Shown here: positions 9,501 to 16,831 of the stretch, one piece after another | Numbering within the stretch: the stretch's first letter is position 1 | How the letters are laid out: the number at the start of each line of letters is the position of its first letter | From: JBIKLM01 sp044375105 | GTDB lineage: Bacteria; Planctomycetota; UBA1135; GCA-002686595 | Direction of reading: 5' to 3' | Length of the DNA: 29,627 nucleotides | Assembly: GCA_044375105.1 (NCBI GenBank) | Contig: JBILNK010000035.1 | Location: 1-29,627 of the forward strand | Position numbers and translations under genes: made by a program | Notes under the pieces: model-generated | What the model was told of the DNA's origin: nothing | The model's input: the letters and a program-made list of their open reading frames with translations, nothing else | Databases searched by the model: none

Positions 9501-12171
9501 CGGCGCCCGCCTGAACATGGGCCGCATCGAAGCTGCCGGGCCCCGAGACCCGCGCTTCGATCAGCTCGTCGCCGATGCGCAGCACGCAGCGCGGCGGGAA
9601 CCCCTGGGTCGATTCGACCGGGATCGTGATGCTGTCGCCGGCCAGGGCGCCCGCCAGCCGCGTCAAGCCGGTGCGCTCGATCTTGTAGGTCTGCTGTCCC
9701 TGGGCCAGCCCCAGGCCGTCGAGGCGCAGATCCACCTGGCTGGGGCGGTTGCCGCGCACGTCCAGGGCCACGTGCAGCCATTGACCGGCCGTGGGCGACC
9801 CGCCGGCGCCGTCCAGCGGCACGCGCAGCTCCTGCACCTCCACGAAGGGCGTGTCCGGGTGATCGCCGGGCCCGTCCCAGAGCGTGAGCCGCAGCTGGCC
9901 TCCCTGCTGGGAGAGGGCCACGCGGTCGCCGTCCAGGGCGCTGGCCGCATCCAGCAGGATTCCGTCGCCCGCGGCCAGCCTGACCCAGGCCGACAGCGCG
10001 AAGGGCCGCACCCAACCCGAGGGGCCGATCCAGCCGATCCGCGGGTCGTCGAAGGCGTACACCAAAGGACCGGCGCTGCCCAGGTCGTGGCCCTCGAGAT
10101 CGCCCTGCGAAAAGTCGAAATGCAGCATGCGGCCGGCCCGCTGGCCCTCTTCGTCGAGCCGCGCGGGCGCCGGGCGCACAGCTCCGGCGCCGCCATCGTC
10201 CGGGAAGCGGCTGCGGGCCACGGCCGGCGCGCCAGGCTCGCCGCTGCCTTCGAGGTTGAAGTGCACCGGCCGGCGGGCGGGCATCAAGCCGCCTTTCCAG
10301 ACGTCGGGCACGGAGACCGGCAGGGGCGCGCTGATCCAATCGGGGGCATCTCCGGTCAAGCGCACGTGCTCCTCGAAATCGATCTGCCGATCCCACAGGG
10401 CCAAGAGCTCGGTCTCGGGCACCACCAGCTCGATCTGCTCGCGGCGCAAGCTGGCGCGCGTCAGCCCGGAGGGCAGCCCGGCGGCCGCGCGCAGGTCGAA
10501 GGCGAAGACCTCGCGCGCCACGAAGGCGAACGGCAGGGTCGAGACCTCCAGGTCCGAGTCGTTGGCGTTGAGCGCGTTGGTGTAGAGCGCCAGGGCGTCC
10601 TCGCGCTCGAGGAACACGCCGTCGCCCGGCAGCACCTTGGCGCGCTCGATGGCTTCCCGCAGGTCCTCGCCGGGGCGCGCCAACAGCAAGCCGGCGCTGG
10701 GCAGCACCAGGCGCTCGAGGAAGTCCTGCAGACCGGTGTAGGGACGTCCGGCGAGCACGCGCTCGGCGAGCTGTTCGGCCTCGCTGCGCGTGATGCGCTC
10801 GTTGCGGCCGAACAGCTTGAGGTGGGCGAACAGCGCGGTCAGCACCTCGCCCGTGGCGCTGTTGATGTTGACCGGCCGGCGGGCCTGCACCGCGATCACC
10901 GCCGTGAACTCGGGATACTCGCCGCGCACGGGATGCAAGAGCCGCACGCGGCCGTTGTTGGCCGCCAGCACGAGGCCCAGCTCGCGCTGGCCCGCGCCTT
11001 CGATCAGCACGGTGGAGCCCGGGTTGAACGAGCGCCACTCGGGCACGTTGAGCTCGCAGGTCCGGCCGCTCTGCAGGGCGTTCAGCACGCGCACGCCGCG
11101 CTGCCAGCGCGGGCCCGCGCCGAGCCCGGAAAAGAAGCTGGCGCAGCGATCGAGGCCCGCGAAGCGGCGCTCGAGCTCGAGGCGCGCACTGCGGGCCGCG
11201 GCCTCTTCCTCCGGGCTGTCCGGGGGGGCTGCGGGCCGCGCAGCGCCGGCGGCGGCGGGGCTCGCTGGGGCCTGCTCCAACGCTGCGCCGGGGACAGGGT
11301 CCGGGGCTTCGACGGGCGGGAGCCCGGCCAGCTCGCGCAGCCGATCGACCTCCGCGGCGCGCTCTGCCGCCCGCTCGATGCGGCGCTCGACCGCGCGCGC
11401 GGGCTCCTGGCCCTGCGTGGGCAGCTCCGGCAGGGCGGCCAGGATCTCATCGAGCACGGCGCCGATCGACAGGCTCTGGGTCTCGCGCAGGCCCTGCTCG
11501 AGGCGCCACAGGGCCGGCAGCAGGGCTTCGAAGCCGAGCAACGGCGCCCCGGCGGGCAGGGAGCTCGGCGGCCGCAGTCCGCAGACCGCATCGGGCTCGG
11601 CCAACAGGCCCCGCTCGAGCTCCTCGAGCTGGCTACCGTTGCGCAGCCGGTAAGAGCTGAGCTCCCCGGCCAGCCACACATAGCCGGTGGGGCCGAAGCC
11701 CTCGGCGCCGGCCAGGGGCAGGGTCGTGTCGTTGGCCGCGATCGGCTTGGTCAGGTAGCTGGCCACGCCCAGCAGGTTGGCGATCACCTGGGGCGGCGCG
11801 CTGTCCAGGTCGATGCGCCCGGCCAGGTCCTCGGCGCGATGGTCGAACCAGGGCGCGCTGCCGTCGCGGGCCGGATAGGCGCCGGCGCTGAGGTCGATCG
11901 GCACCTCGAACTCGTCCAGCCCGTCGTGATCCGGCGTGCGATCGAAACCCGGGTAGCTGGCCCACAGACCGTGGCGCAGATGGCGCGCGCCGTCCTCGAG
12001 AGCCAGCCGCGCCCGGGCCTGGTCGAGCTGGCGCGCCGCGGCCCGATCGGCCTCGCGCGCCGCCCACAGAAAGGGCGCCGCCAGGGCGAACAGGGCCAGC
12101 AGCACGATCAGCACGGCCAGCAGCGCGAAGCCCCGCCGCGGGCCGCCCAGGGAGCGGATTCGATCAACCAT
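6580..12171 (-). CDS. Giant GspK-like pseudopilus tip protein with LamG and repeat modules
   Basis: This protein has 1863 residues, while GspK usually has about 320. A 14-residue leader ending RRG precedes FALLAVLIVLLALFALAAPF, a prepilin helix without Glu at +5, as is characteristic of GspK. GspK-like segments follow: GRIDLDSAPPQVIANLLG (about 118-135) and NINSATGEVLTALFAHL with SEAEQLAERVLAGRPYTGLQDFLERL (about 434-490). From about 690 a LamG fold begins (FALSAWVRLAAGDGILLDAA, then WLHVALDVRG and DLRLDGL at about 814). Beta-modules with GFxxxG..I..E occur near 148-190, 845-930, 1575-1635 and 1640-1720. Residues about 1195-1325 are low complexity (seven Asp, then Gly- and Ala-rich). A second LamG-like strand set ends at GVIDEVAFG (about 1516). 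The start overlaps the previous gene by 8 bp. The inferred role is the tip or adhesive subunit of the pseudopilus. Confidence 0.85.
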   Translation of the reverse strand: MVDRIRSLGGPRRGFALLAVLIVLLALFALAAPFLWAAREADRAAARQLDQARARLALEDGARHLRHGLWASYPGFDRTPDHDGLDEFEVPIDLSAGAYPARDGSAPWFDHRAEDLAGRIDLDSAPPQVIANLLGVASYLTKPIAANDTTLPLAGAEGFGPTGYVWLAGELSSYRLRNGSQLEELERGLLAEPDAVCGLRPPSSLPAGAPLLGFEALLPALWRLEQGLRETQSLSIGAVLDEILAALPELPTQGQEPARAVERRIERAAERAAEVDRLRELAGLPPVEAPDPVPGAALEQAPASPAAAGAARPAAPPDSPEEEAAARSARLELERRFAGLDRCASFFSGLGAGPRWQRGVRVLNALQSGRTCELNVPEWRSFNPGSTVLIEGAGQRELGLVLAANNGRVRLLHPVRGEYPEFTAVIAVQARRPVNINSATGEVLTALFAHLKLFGRNERITRSEAEQLAERVLAGRPYTGLQDFLERLVLPSAGLLLARPGEDLREAIERAKVLPGDGVFLEREDALALYTNALNANDSDLEVSTLPFAFVAREVFAFDLRAAAGLPSGLTRASLRREQIELVVPETELLALWDRQIDFEEHVRLTGDAPDWISAPLPVSVPDVWKGGLMPARRPVHFNLEGSGEPGAPAVARSRFPDDGGAGAVRPAPARLDEEGQRAGRMLHFDFSQGDLEGHDLGSAGPLVYAFDDPRIGWIGPSGWVRPFALSAWVRLAAGDGILLDAASALDGDRVALSQQGGQLRLTLWDGPGDHPDTPFVEVQELRVPLDGAGGSPTAGQWLHVALDVRGNRPSQVDLRLDGLGLAQGQQTYKIERTGLTRLAGALAGDSITIPVESTQGFPPRCVLRIGDELIEARVSGPGSFDAAHVQAGAEAGFGGRYARSLCVIGQDGVITNLGAQQAQNHPAGTSVELYGYSHALESNLPSGGGTLAGGVGLWRPARVTGVNGQLGTEINLQFPGGFVVPLGLGIDPAIDPPQTLELAPCDLTTPPNEAASGFSPDGGYALVLQDRVVWTLLGPQPDTADTPVTAAGSPLYGYQVLRYSGVAGNSLQVAEWNVLAAELPNLANQLAGAFGPGNAAKAFVIEYGGVVLDPQTLNGDLGERVIVVPISLPYGAGTDALLPPLGGVPEHAQLTRLDQPEATEWVRYDTLVNGQLVRDDPLALQELYLIAVGVQRLGDVNQPDDDDDDDSGGGVPPVGGGGGQAPGGIPGGGTPSGQGGGGAGGGAGGGGGASGGGAGGGAGASLGLDAALQVLSAASSSAAAPAAGRGPAAFVASAAPRRAALAGRRPAAAAPAGSSPSPSASQQSPSGSLWRSDLGVDELADEPYARALWSHFQFRGVLGTYPHAHPPQTLVLPVVRLRFGTGAGPSFGWPGRFDPVFALDGTPADPGLPASVHRAHRATVHLEYGWDWNPTQPPLAVLPLVGLVEPEPPQVQQFGWVAMTAPLGVPVPAGAPGQDPSEMRGVARLSKFPSGELPRRFADVSLGRAAGGLPGYPGVIDEVAFGHTDFGQGLLPGQGFAGAALLLALPVGEEETDWVLRPSEIRTALGELGLPNAGGALSNLPTDGGLLRLGQELVLYQSVSPANGGLVIAPGGRGALGTVAQPHPAGTPIEFLSTVEVSNLAAPLDPDGAEIQIADASGFPDSGLLLIDQELVHFTQRAGTLLRQPRGSSEPGARDGRGPALLRGRFGTQAASHAAGSAVVLWPFRYWDRWAERADAPELGYFSFEVSTPEARIERYFFETQPGPTGAARLLVLARGDPSIPWDAAPERGSGLERATDGRPGDGGLPMPVQRGTPAWRVFVQYAPGSFDALTGQAHGWKETCELIRFGATYRAPSRVLGRIER

Positions 12172-13210
12172 CGGCGATCCCCCGGCTGGTCAGGAGCAAC
12201 GGGCGTTCGACGCCGCCGGGCAGGCGCAGCGCCAGAGTCAGCGGGCGCTGGCGGGCCTGCTCCAGGGTTCCATCGGGGCCGTAGCTGAGGCGCGCTGGGC
12301 CGTCCGCCGGCCAATCCACGCGCTCGGGCAGGTCCAGGGGATCGGCGGCTTCGAAGGCGTACAGGGTCAGCTCGTCGATCTGGCCCGGGAAGGGCCGCGG
12401 CCGGCCGCCCAGGCGCAGGCTGCCCTCCGGCACCTGCACGCGGGCGCCGCCCGCTTCCAGCTCGAGCGGCACCGCAGCGGCCCGCAGGCCATCGATCCAG
12501 AGCTCGAAGTTCTGGCCGTCCGCCAGCAGGGTCACGCGCTGCCAGCGGCCGCGCACGAGCAGCCCGGGCGCGCTCTGCAGTGTCCAGCTGCCCGCGGAGG
12601 CCCCGGCGTCGAGGCCCGGCGCGGCCTCGCTGCGGCGCGCGGCCAGCATGGCCACCAGGCGGTCCTCGGAGTCGAGGCGCAGGGACAGCCCCTCGCCGCA
12701 GGTCGCGATCTCGCCGCCTTCGTCGCCGGCGAGGCGCAGCTCGAATCGCAGCGCGAATCCGCTGGCGCCGGCCAGCTCGGCGCGCCCGATCAAGTCCAGC
12801 TCCGCGCGCCCGTCGAGGGGCGCCGCCTGCAGGTCGAGAGCCCGGCCGAGGAAGCCATCTTCTACCAGCTTGGCGCCGCTCAGGGCCAAGCCCTCGCCGG
12901 CGGCTTCGAAATGCCAGCTGCGGCGCGCCCGCGGCAGGTCGATCGACAGGGAGCGGCGATCGGCCGAGAGACGCGCGTGGGCCGGCAGCTGTTCGGCCAA
13001 GGCGGCGCCTTGCATCGACAGCAGCGCGGCGCGCACGCGCTCCGGCGCCGTGTCGCTCTCCAGGTCCATGCCCGCCAGGAGGCCGACCCCGGCGCCCAGC
13101 AGCAGCCCGAGCAAGCTGATCACCAGCAAGAGCTCGATCAGCGTGAAGCCGGTACGGCGGGCTGCGCCACGCCGAACCGCCCACCCCGTGCTCGCGCCGT
13201 GTCTGCCCAT
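12164..13210 (-). CDS. GspH-like minor pseudopilin fused to a LamG domain
   Basis: This 348-aa protein has a 21-residue leader ending in Gly, followed by FTLIELLLVISLLGLLLGAGVGLL, a class III prepilin helix with Glu at +5. In place of the usual short GspH domain there is a full LamG/concanavalin-like jelly-roll over about residues 70-285. Its signature parts are GRALDLQAAPLDG, FALRFELRLAG, WQRVTLLADGQNFELWIDGL and FPGQIDELTLYAFE. LamG domains typically bind glycans or protein ligands, often with calcium. It lies between gspG and the gspK-like gene, the usual place of gspH, starts 7 bp after gspG, and its stop overlaps the next start by 8 bp. The inferred role is a minor pseudopilin that exposes a lectin-like domain near the fibre tip. 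Confidence 0.87.
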   Translation of the reverse strand: MGRHGASTGWAVRRGAARRTGFTLIELLLVISLLGLLLGAGVGLLAGMDLESDTAPERVRAALLSMQGAALAEQLPAHARLSADRRSLSIDLPRARRSWHFEAAGEGLALSGAKLVEDGFLGRALDLQAAPLDGRAELDLIGRAELAGASGFALRFELRLAGDEGGEIATCGEGLSLRLDSEDRLVAMLAARRSEAAPGLDAGASAGSWTLQSAPGLLVRGRWQRVTLLADGQNFELWIDGLRAAAVPLELEAGGARVQVPEGSLRLGGRPRPFPGQIDELTLYAFEAADPLDLPERVDWPADGPARLSYGPDGTLEQARQRPLTLALRLPGGVERPLLLTSRGIADG

Positions 13211-13217
13211 GCCTCGC

Positions 13218-13997
13218 TCAGTCGAAGTTGTGGATGTCGTCTTCGCTGCCGAACTCCCCGTCCGGGCCGGCGGAGTGCAGCTGGAAGGTCCCGGCGCGCT
13301 CAGGGCGCTGGGTGGCGCCGTCGATGCTGGCCCGCAGGCGCGATTCGAAGAACTCGCCGTCCTCGCCGGCCGCCAGCAGCACCTGCTCCTGGTCGTAGTC
13401 GTCGGCGCGCAGGTAGGCGATCGGATTGCCCCAGGCGTCGCCCAGCTCGAACAGCTGGGCGTCGGGGAAGTCGGTCAGGCTGCGCACGGCGCGGTCGCCG
13501 TCGGTGTTGATCAGCTCGTCGGTCTCGAGCGCCCCGCCGCCCTCGAAGCCCTTGGACCAGAGCGCCACCACCAGGGCCTCGGCCCCCAGGTTGAGCTGGT
13601 TGGGCAAGGCGCCCGCCTGGGCATCGAAGCGGCTGGGCGGGTAGTTGCCGAAGCGGCCCTCGTAGGCCTCGAGCAAGGTCGCGAGCTGGGCCAGACGGCT
13701 CTTGGTCAGCTTGGCCTTGACCTGGTCCTCGGAGCCGCGCAGGGCCGGCAGCAGGAACACCGCCAGGAGCCCGATGATCACGATCACCGCGAGCAACTCG
13801 ATCAGGGTGAAGCCGCCCGACGCGGGCCGGCGAGCAGCGCGCCCCGCGCAAGCGGCGCGCGGCGCGGCCTCCGGCCGGCCCGGCCGAAGGCGGCCGCTCC
13901 CAAGGAACCTGGGCAGGCTGCTGACCGGGGCCGGACAGGCCCAGGACGCCTCCGCTCGCCAAGCGCCGTCGCTCCGCCCGCCGCTGCTGTGCTTCAT
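13218..13997 (-). CDS. gspG: GspG major pseudopilin with an unusually long leader
   Basis: This 259-aa protein contains the class III helix FTLIELLAVIVIIGLLAVFLLPAL, then SEDQVKAKLTKSRLAQLATLLEAYEGRFGNYPPS, and ends with the GspG calcium-loop signature SAGPDGEFGSEDDIHNF. DAWGNPIAYLRADDYD also fits the family. GspG is the major subunit of the T2SS pseudopilus. The prepilin leader before G^F is about 62 residues, where about 6-15 is usual. The ATG at 13997 is supported by a perfect GGAGG SD five bases upstream and by the 4-bp ATGA overlap with the preceding gene, and no other start codon lies between it and the helix. The globular part also has an insertion relative to short GspG (KGFEGGGALETDELINTDGDRAVRSLTDF), as seen in planctomycete homologues. 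Confidence 0.92.
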   Translation of the reverse strand: MKHSSGGRSDGAWRAEASWACPAPVSSLPRFLGSGRLRPGRPEAAPRAACAGRAARRPASGGFTLIELLAVIVIIGLLAVFLLPALRGSEDQVKAKLTKSRLAQLATLLEAYEGRFGNYPPSRFDAQAGALPNQLNLGAEALVVALWSKGFEGGGALETDELINTDGDRAVRSLTDFPDAQLFELGDAWGNPIAYLRADDYDQEQVLLAAGEDGEFFESRLRASIDGATQRPERAGTFQLHSAGPDGEFGSEDDIHNFD

Positions 13998-16831
13998 CGG
14001 ATCCTCCGCGTGATCTCCACGTCGTCCAGGGTCAGCTCCACTTGCCGGCCCGAATCGCCCTCGGCGAACACGCCGACCTTGAGCGGGGCGTTGCCGCGCC
14101 CGAGCGAGCTGAGCGCCCGCCCGCTGAGCACCGGCACCCCGTCCAACAGGATGCTGACGGTCTCCTCGCGCCCGGAGCTGATGCGCTCGATGCGCACGTG
14201 CACCGGCCGTCCACCGGGGAACGGGAAGTCGACCCGCGAGAGGTCCTGCCAGGAGCTCTCGCCGCGGGTCGCATCCTGACCGAGCACCTGGATGGTGCCG
14301 TCGCGGGCGCGCGCCAGGGCGGCCTTGGCCTGCACCTGCACCCCGCTCGGCCGGCTCACCTCGCGGGCCACGAACAGGCCGGCGCGCACGGTGCTGTTCG
14401 CGGCGATCGAGATGTCCGCGTCGAGGGCCACGAACTCGCTGGCCGCGTACTCGCGCCAGAAGCGCACCTCGCCGCTCTTCTGGAAGTTGCCCGACAGCAC
14501 CAGCTGGCCCTGGACCAGCTTGGCGGTCGGCCCCGCGGCTTCGTCGACCTGCCAGCCGTTGCCGATGCGCGTGTACTCGAAGCGGTCGCTCCACACGTCC
14601 TTGCTGCGATGTTCCTCGATGCGCCCGATCTGGCCGAGGGCCCAGCGCCGCAGCGGGTCCTCCTCGCCCAGGGCCCGGCGCGAATCGTCCAAGGCGCGCA
14701 GCTGGATCAGGCCCTCTTCGACGGCGCCCAGGCGGTACTCGCACCAGGCCAGCCCCGCGCGCGCTTCGTCGCGCTGGCCGTCCAGGGCCAGGGCCGCCTC
14801 GAACAGACTGCGCGCGTCGCGGTAGGCCTGCTCGTAGAGCCGCGCGAAGGCGCGCCGAGCCAGCAGGTCCGGACGCGCCGCGCCGCGCTGCTCGGCCAGC
14901 TCGAGCGCGCGCTCGAAGTAGCGCTCGGCCGAGGCGAAGTCTTCGCTGGCGAGCGACAGCTCGCCCAATTCCGCCAGGGCGTCCTCGAAGTCCGACTCGC
15001 GCGCCAGCGCCGCCTCCAGATGGGCCCGGGCCCCGGAGAAGTCCTCGCGCAGCCGCAGCAAGCGGCCGCGCTGGTAGAGCACCCAGGGGTCCCCCGGATC
15101 GGCCTGCAGGGCGCGGGTGGCGTAGTCCAGCGCGGGCCCGTCCTGCCCGCAGCGCTCCGCCAGGAACGACAGGGCGGCCAGGGGGCGCGCCGTGGCCAGC
15201 GGATCGGCCCGCAGCGCGCTCTCGAGCTCCGCCTTGGCCGCGCCCAGCAGCGCCGCTCCCGAAAGCGCGGCCGGGTCCGAGGCCGCCGGCAGGGCGCGCT
15301 GGTCGAGCAGCCACAGACCCCGCGCGAGAGCCAGTTCGGCGCCGCCCTCGTTCCCGGGAGCCGCGCTGGCAAGGCCCAAGGGCGCGCCCGCGGCCTCCGG
15401 CTCCGCTCCGGCGCCGCCGCCGGGCTGGCCGCTTGCGAGGCGCGCGCATTCGAGCAGGCCCGCCCAAGCGAGGGCCGAGTCGGGCGCGGTCTGCAGCGCG
15501 CCGGCGAAGTTCTCCTGGGCGGCCGCCGGGTCGCCGTCGGCCAGCTCGGCGCGCGCCAGCCACAGGCGCGCGTCGAGCCGCTCTGCGCGGGCCTCCATGG
15601 CCGCGGGCGCGTTGGCCAGGGCCAGGCGGAAGGACTCGCGCGCTTCGCCGAAACGCCCCTGCCGGAACAGCAGCCGGCCAAGGGACTGGTGGGCGCGGAA
15701 CGACGCGCGCTCGACGGAGACCGCGCGGCGCAGGTTGGCCTCGGCGGCCGGCAGGTCGAGGAAACGCGCCTGCAGCTCGCCCAGGGCCACGAAGACGTCC
15801 GCCGAGGCGGGATAACGGGCGCACAGGGACTCGATCGCGGCCAGGGCCCCGGCGTAATCGCGGGCCGCTTCGAGCGTCTGGGCCAGGCCGATCTGGGGCG
15901 CCGGATCGAGGGGCTTGGCAGCCTGGGCGCGGCGATAGATGTCCGCGGCGATCTGGGTGGCGCGCGGCACTTCCAGGCGCAGCGCGAGCGCCCGCTCGGC
16001 GAGCTCCAGGGCCCCCCCGTAGCTGCCGGGGGTCAGCGGGTCCGGCAGGGCGCGGAAACGCTGCTCGAGGTCGTTGGCCGGGGTCGCGGCGAAGCCGAAT
16101 TCGACCAACCGGCTGCGGTCGTAGGCGATCGGCGGCTGGCCCGGGAAGCGCTGCAGGCCGCTGAACGGATCGATCTGGACGAAGCGGATCGGATCGGCGG
16201 CGCGGCTCGGCAGCGCTAGCGAAAAGCGGTCTCCGTCGACGATCTGACCGAACAGCAGCTCGGCCTCGGTGCGCAGCCAGTCGTACTGGGCGCGGAAGGC
16301 CTCCTGGGCCTCCAGGCGTTCGGTGGGATCGAGGTCAGAAAAGCTGTCGGCGCCCGCGAAGGGCGAAACCAAGGGGGCCGCCGGCTCGGTCTCCGCGCTG
16401 CCCTCGTCGACGAACAGATCCGGCAGCTCGAGGCGCAGGGGCTCGCGGCCGAGCAGCCGGGCGAAATCCCGCGGCGCCGGGCCGCGATACCCCGGCGGAG
16501 CCAACTGGCGCAGGGGCGGCAGCGGCGGGGCCTCGAAGGCCAAAGGGTCGAGGGGCCGCGTGTCCCGGGGCGGCGAGAACAGGCCGCGGGCGCGCGCGGC
16601 CTGGGGCGTCGAGCGCGGGGCGCTGCCCTGGCTGGCGCTGCCCTGGCTGGCGCTGCCCGCGCTGGAAGCGGGCCAGACCGGGGCCGCGAAGCGCGCGAGC
16701 TCAACGCGCTCGGAGCCCGATCCGCGCTCGCGCCGGGGGCGCTCCGCGCCACCGCCGCCGTACAGCGTCACCGCCGCCAATCCGAGGGCGGCGATGAAAA
16801 CCAAGCGTTCCTGGCGTAGGTCGATATTCAC
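13994..16831 (-). CDS. Membrane-anchored TPR protein with C-terminal jelly-roll domain
   Basis: This is 945 residues from a GTG start at 16829-16831, which overlaps the stop of the GspM-like gene (GTGA). Residues 10-25 form one transmembrane anchor. A Pro/Ser-rich region containing three SASQG-type repeats follows (about 55-70). About residues 270-735 contain many TPR units, for example PASADVFVALGELQARFLDLPAAEANLRRAV and FEDALAELGELSLASEDFASAERYFERAL. Residues about 744-945 form a beta-rich LamG/DUF1080-like domain (WSDRFEYTRIGNGWQV, then VRAGLFVAREV, PVHVRIERISS, EETVSILLDGVPVLSG and VELTLDDVEITRRI). Its place between gspM-like and gspG suggests a periplasmic assembly scaffold or substrate-binding part of the pseudopilus system. 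I know no named family with this full arrangement. Confidence 0.82.
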   Translation of the reverse strand: MNIDLRQERLVFIAALGLAAVTLYGGGGAERPRRERGSGSERVELARFAAPVWPASSAGSASQGSASQGSAPRSTPQAARARGLFSPPRDTRPLDPLAFEAPPLPPLRQLAPPGYRGPAPRDFARLLGREPLRLELPDLFVDEGSAETEPAAPLVSPFAGADSFSDLDPTERLEAQEAFRAQYDWLRTEAELLFGQIVDGDRFSLALPSRAADPIRFVQIDPFSGLQRFPGQPPIAYDRSRLVEFGFAATPANDLEQRFRALPDPLTPGSYGGALELAERALALRLEVPRATQIAADIYRRAQAAKPLDPAPQIGLAQTLEAARDYAGALAAIESLCARYPASADVFVALGELQARFLDLPAAEANLRRAVSVERASFRAHQSLGRLLFRQGRFGEARESFRLALANAPAAMEARAERLDARLWLARAELADGDPAAAQENFAGALQTAPDSALAWAGLLECARLASGQPGGGAGAEPEAAGAPLGLASAAPGNEGGAELALARGLWLLDQRALPAASDPAALSGAALLGAAKAELESALRADPLATARPLAALSFLAERCGQDGPALDYATRALQADPGDPWVLYQRGRLLRLREDFSGARAHLEAALARESDFEDALAELGELSLASEDFASAERYFERALELAEQRGAARPDLLARRAFARLYEQAYRDARSLFEAALALDGQRDEARAGLAWCEYRLGAVEEGLIQLRALDDSRRALGEEDPLRRWALGQIGRIEEHRSKDVWSDRFEYTRIGNGWQVDEAAGPTAKLVQGQLVLSGNFQKSGEVRFWREYAASEFVALDADISIAANSTVRAGLFVAREVSRPSGVQVQAKAALARARDGTIQVLGQDATRGESSWQDLSRVDFPFPGGRPVHVRIERISSGREETVSILLDGVPVLSGRALSSLGRGNAPLKVGVFAEGDSGRQVELTLDDVEITRRIR

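Noticed and set aside
6664..12288. A 1874-codon open frame on the plus strand opposite the giant GspK-like gene
   Set aside because: High third-position GC on the minus-strand gene removes stop codons from the opposite frame. The product is Ala/Gly/Arg/Gln-rich and has no motif, whereas the minus-strand frame has clear pilin and LamG motifs.
14042..16219. A 725-codon plus-strand open frame opposite the TPR gene
   Set aside because: It is a mirror frame of a GC-rich gene with no start context and no recognisable domain.
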